From assembly GCA_028819675.1 (NCBI GenBank), contig JAPPKT010000102.1, positions 1 to 5,335 on the forward strand: a stretch of DNA of 5,335 bases, read 5' to 3'. The DNA comes from Caldilineaceae bacterium. Lineage in GTDB: Bacteria; Chloroflexota; Anaerolineae; Caldilineales; Caldilineaceae. The first letter of the stretch is position 1. Each line of letters opens with the position of its first letter. Shown here piece after piece: positions 4,907 to 5,335 of this stretch. The position numbers and the translations under genes were made by a program. A model generated the notes under the pieces. It was not told where the DNA came from and searched no databases. It saw only the letters and a program-made list of their open reading frames with translations.

Positions 4907-4945
4907 TTGCTTCGCAAGCTGCCTGCGGGCCCCTCACGCAGGGGC
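4907..4945. other. Cluster of hairpins in the leader
   Basis: TTGC/GCAA (4907-4917) forms a tiny hairpin with loop TTC. CCTGCG (4922-4927) can pair with CGCAGG (4937-4942), or alternatively GCCCCT (4929-4934) with AGGGGC (4940-4945). The last two are mutually exclusive, as in attenuators, but no T run or known riboswitch core was seen. Confidence 0.3.
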
Positions 4946-5006
4946 GCAGCCAACACAACATAATCTACCCACCCTTGGCCCGACCTGTATCATCATAACC
5001 ACACGC

Positions 5007-5013
5007 AAAGGAG
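5007..5013 (+). promoter_or_regulatory. Ribosome binding site of the solute-binding protein
   Basis: AAAGGAG, 6 bases before ATG 5020; strong match and ideal spacing. Confidence 0.85.
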
Positions 5014-5019
5014 ACCCAC

Positions 5020-5335
5020 ATGCAGTCGCACAAGTTGAGCAGACGTCGTTTTCTACAACATTCGGCCCTCCTTACATCCGGCACGCTGCTGGCGGCCTGC
5101 GCCGGTGTAGCGGCCCCGGCGGCTTCCGAACCGGCGGCGTCAGGCGATGACGCGATGGCGGAGCCGACCGAGATTGAATTTACCGTCTGGGGCTCCTGGG
5201 ACGCCACGTACGGTCTGCTGATGGACGAGTATACGAAGACGTCCAATACCACCGTTACGATCATTTCGGCGCCCTTCGGCCAGTACCACGACCGGCTGTT
5301 GACCCGCTTCGCGTCGGGCGACCTGCCGGACGTCG
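5020..5335 (+). CDS. ABC transporter extracellular solute-binding lipoprotein, 5' part only
   Basis: The first 105 residues of a periplasmic/extracellular binding protein; the gene runs off the window. The signal combines a twin-arginine motif (S7-R8-R9-R10-F11-L12) with a hydrophobic core and the lipobox L24-A25-A26-C27, so export through Tat and lipid anchoring at Cys27 are expected. An Ala/Pro/Ser/Glu linker (28-50) precedes the mature fold: IEFTVWGSW (52-60) is the usual first strand, and Y89-HDRLLTRFASGDLPDV-105 is the typical block of family 1 solute-binding proteins (MalE/UgpB-like, SBP_bac_1). The likely substrate is a sugar or oligosaccharide delivered to membrane permeases that should be encoded downstream; the exact sugar cannot be told. 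It is preceded by a strong ribosome binding site, a promoter and a candidate operator. Confidence 0.9.
   Translation, partial: MQSHKLSRRRFLQHSALLTSGTLLAACAGVAAPAASEPAASGDDAMAEPTEIEFTVWGSWDATYGLLMDEYTKTSNTTVTIISAPFGQYHDRLLTRFASGDLPDV

Noticed and set aside
4965..5264. 99-codon minus-strand open frame
   Set aside because: Antisense to the solute-binding lipoprotein gene, which has a signal peptide, lipobox and ribosome binding site.
1..5335. CRISPR array, tRNA or rRNA genes
   Set aside because: No regularly spaced direct repeats and no recognisable RNA gene were found on either strand.

Overview
The window appears to be a short accessory stretch between two ordinary chromosomal genes of a GC-rich bacterium. 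The left flank is the 3' end of an SPFH/band-7-type protein with a Gly-rich tail, a Pro-rich linker and a C-terminal excisionase-type helix-turn-helix. The right flank is the 5' end of a sugar-type ABC transporter solute-binding lipoprotein whose signal combines a twin-arginine motif with a lipobox. This pairing recalls Chloroflexota, perhaps Anaerolineae-like lineages. That placement is inference from gene style only; no marker gene is present.

Layout: 1-338 is the end of the SPFH-HTH gene, closed by a strong intrinsic terminator (411-438). Bases 439-843 hold no gene I can support, only a REP-like hairpin and a 9-bp inverted repeat. Bases 844-1506 hold short open stretches that jump between frames and look like a decayed coding region. 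Bases 1507-2136 are an insertion-sequence remnant on the minus strand with matching ~20-bp terminal inverted repeats; its transposase has an internal deletion and a premature stop.

The centre of interest is 2262-4508. It holds two tandem genes of one PD-(D/E)XK nuclease-like family. The downstream gene (521 aa) has an intact active site (PD, EAK, QxxxY) followed by two copies of an unrecognised domain of about 125-150 residues. The upstream gene (202 aa) matches only the nuclease domain, has lost the catalytic D, E and K, and ends in a stop exactly where the downstream protein continues into its C-terminal region. A catalytic nuclease next to a dead, shortened paralogue beside mobile-element debris could be an undescribed defence or genome-conflict module. 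No function is proven by the sequence.

An ATGA-overlapping ORF (4505-4813) follows the nuclease gene and looks like a small gene with two compensating frameshifts. Then come a good sigma-70-like promoter (4853-4880), a 21-bp palindrome at the expected transcription start, more hairpins, a strong ribosome binding site and the solute-binding protein gene, which runs off the window.
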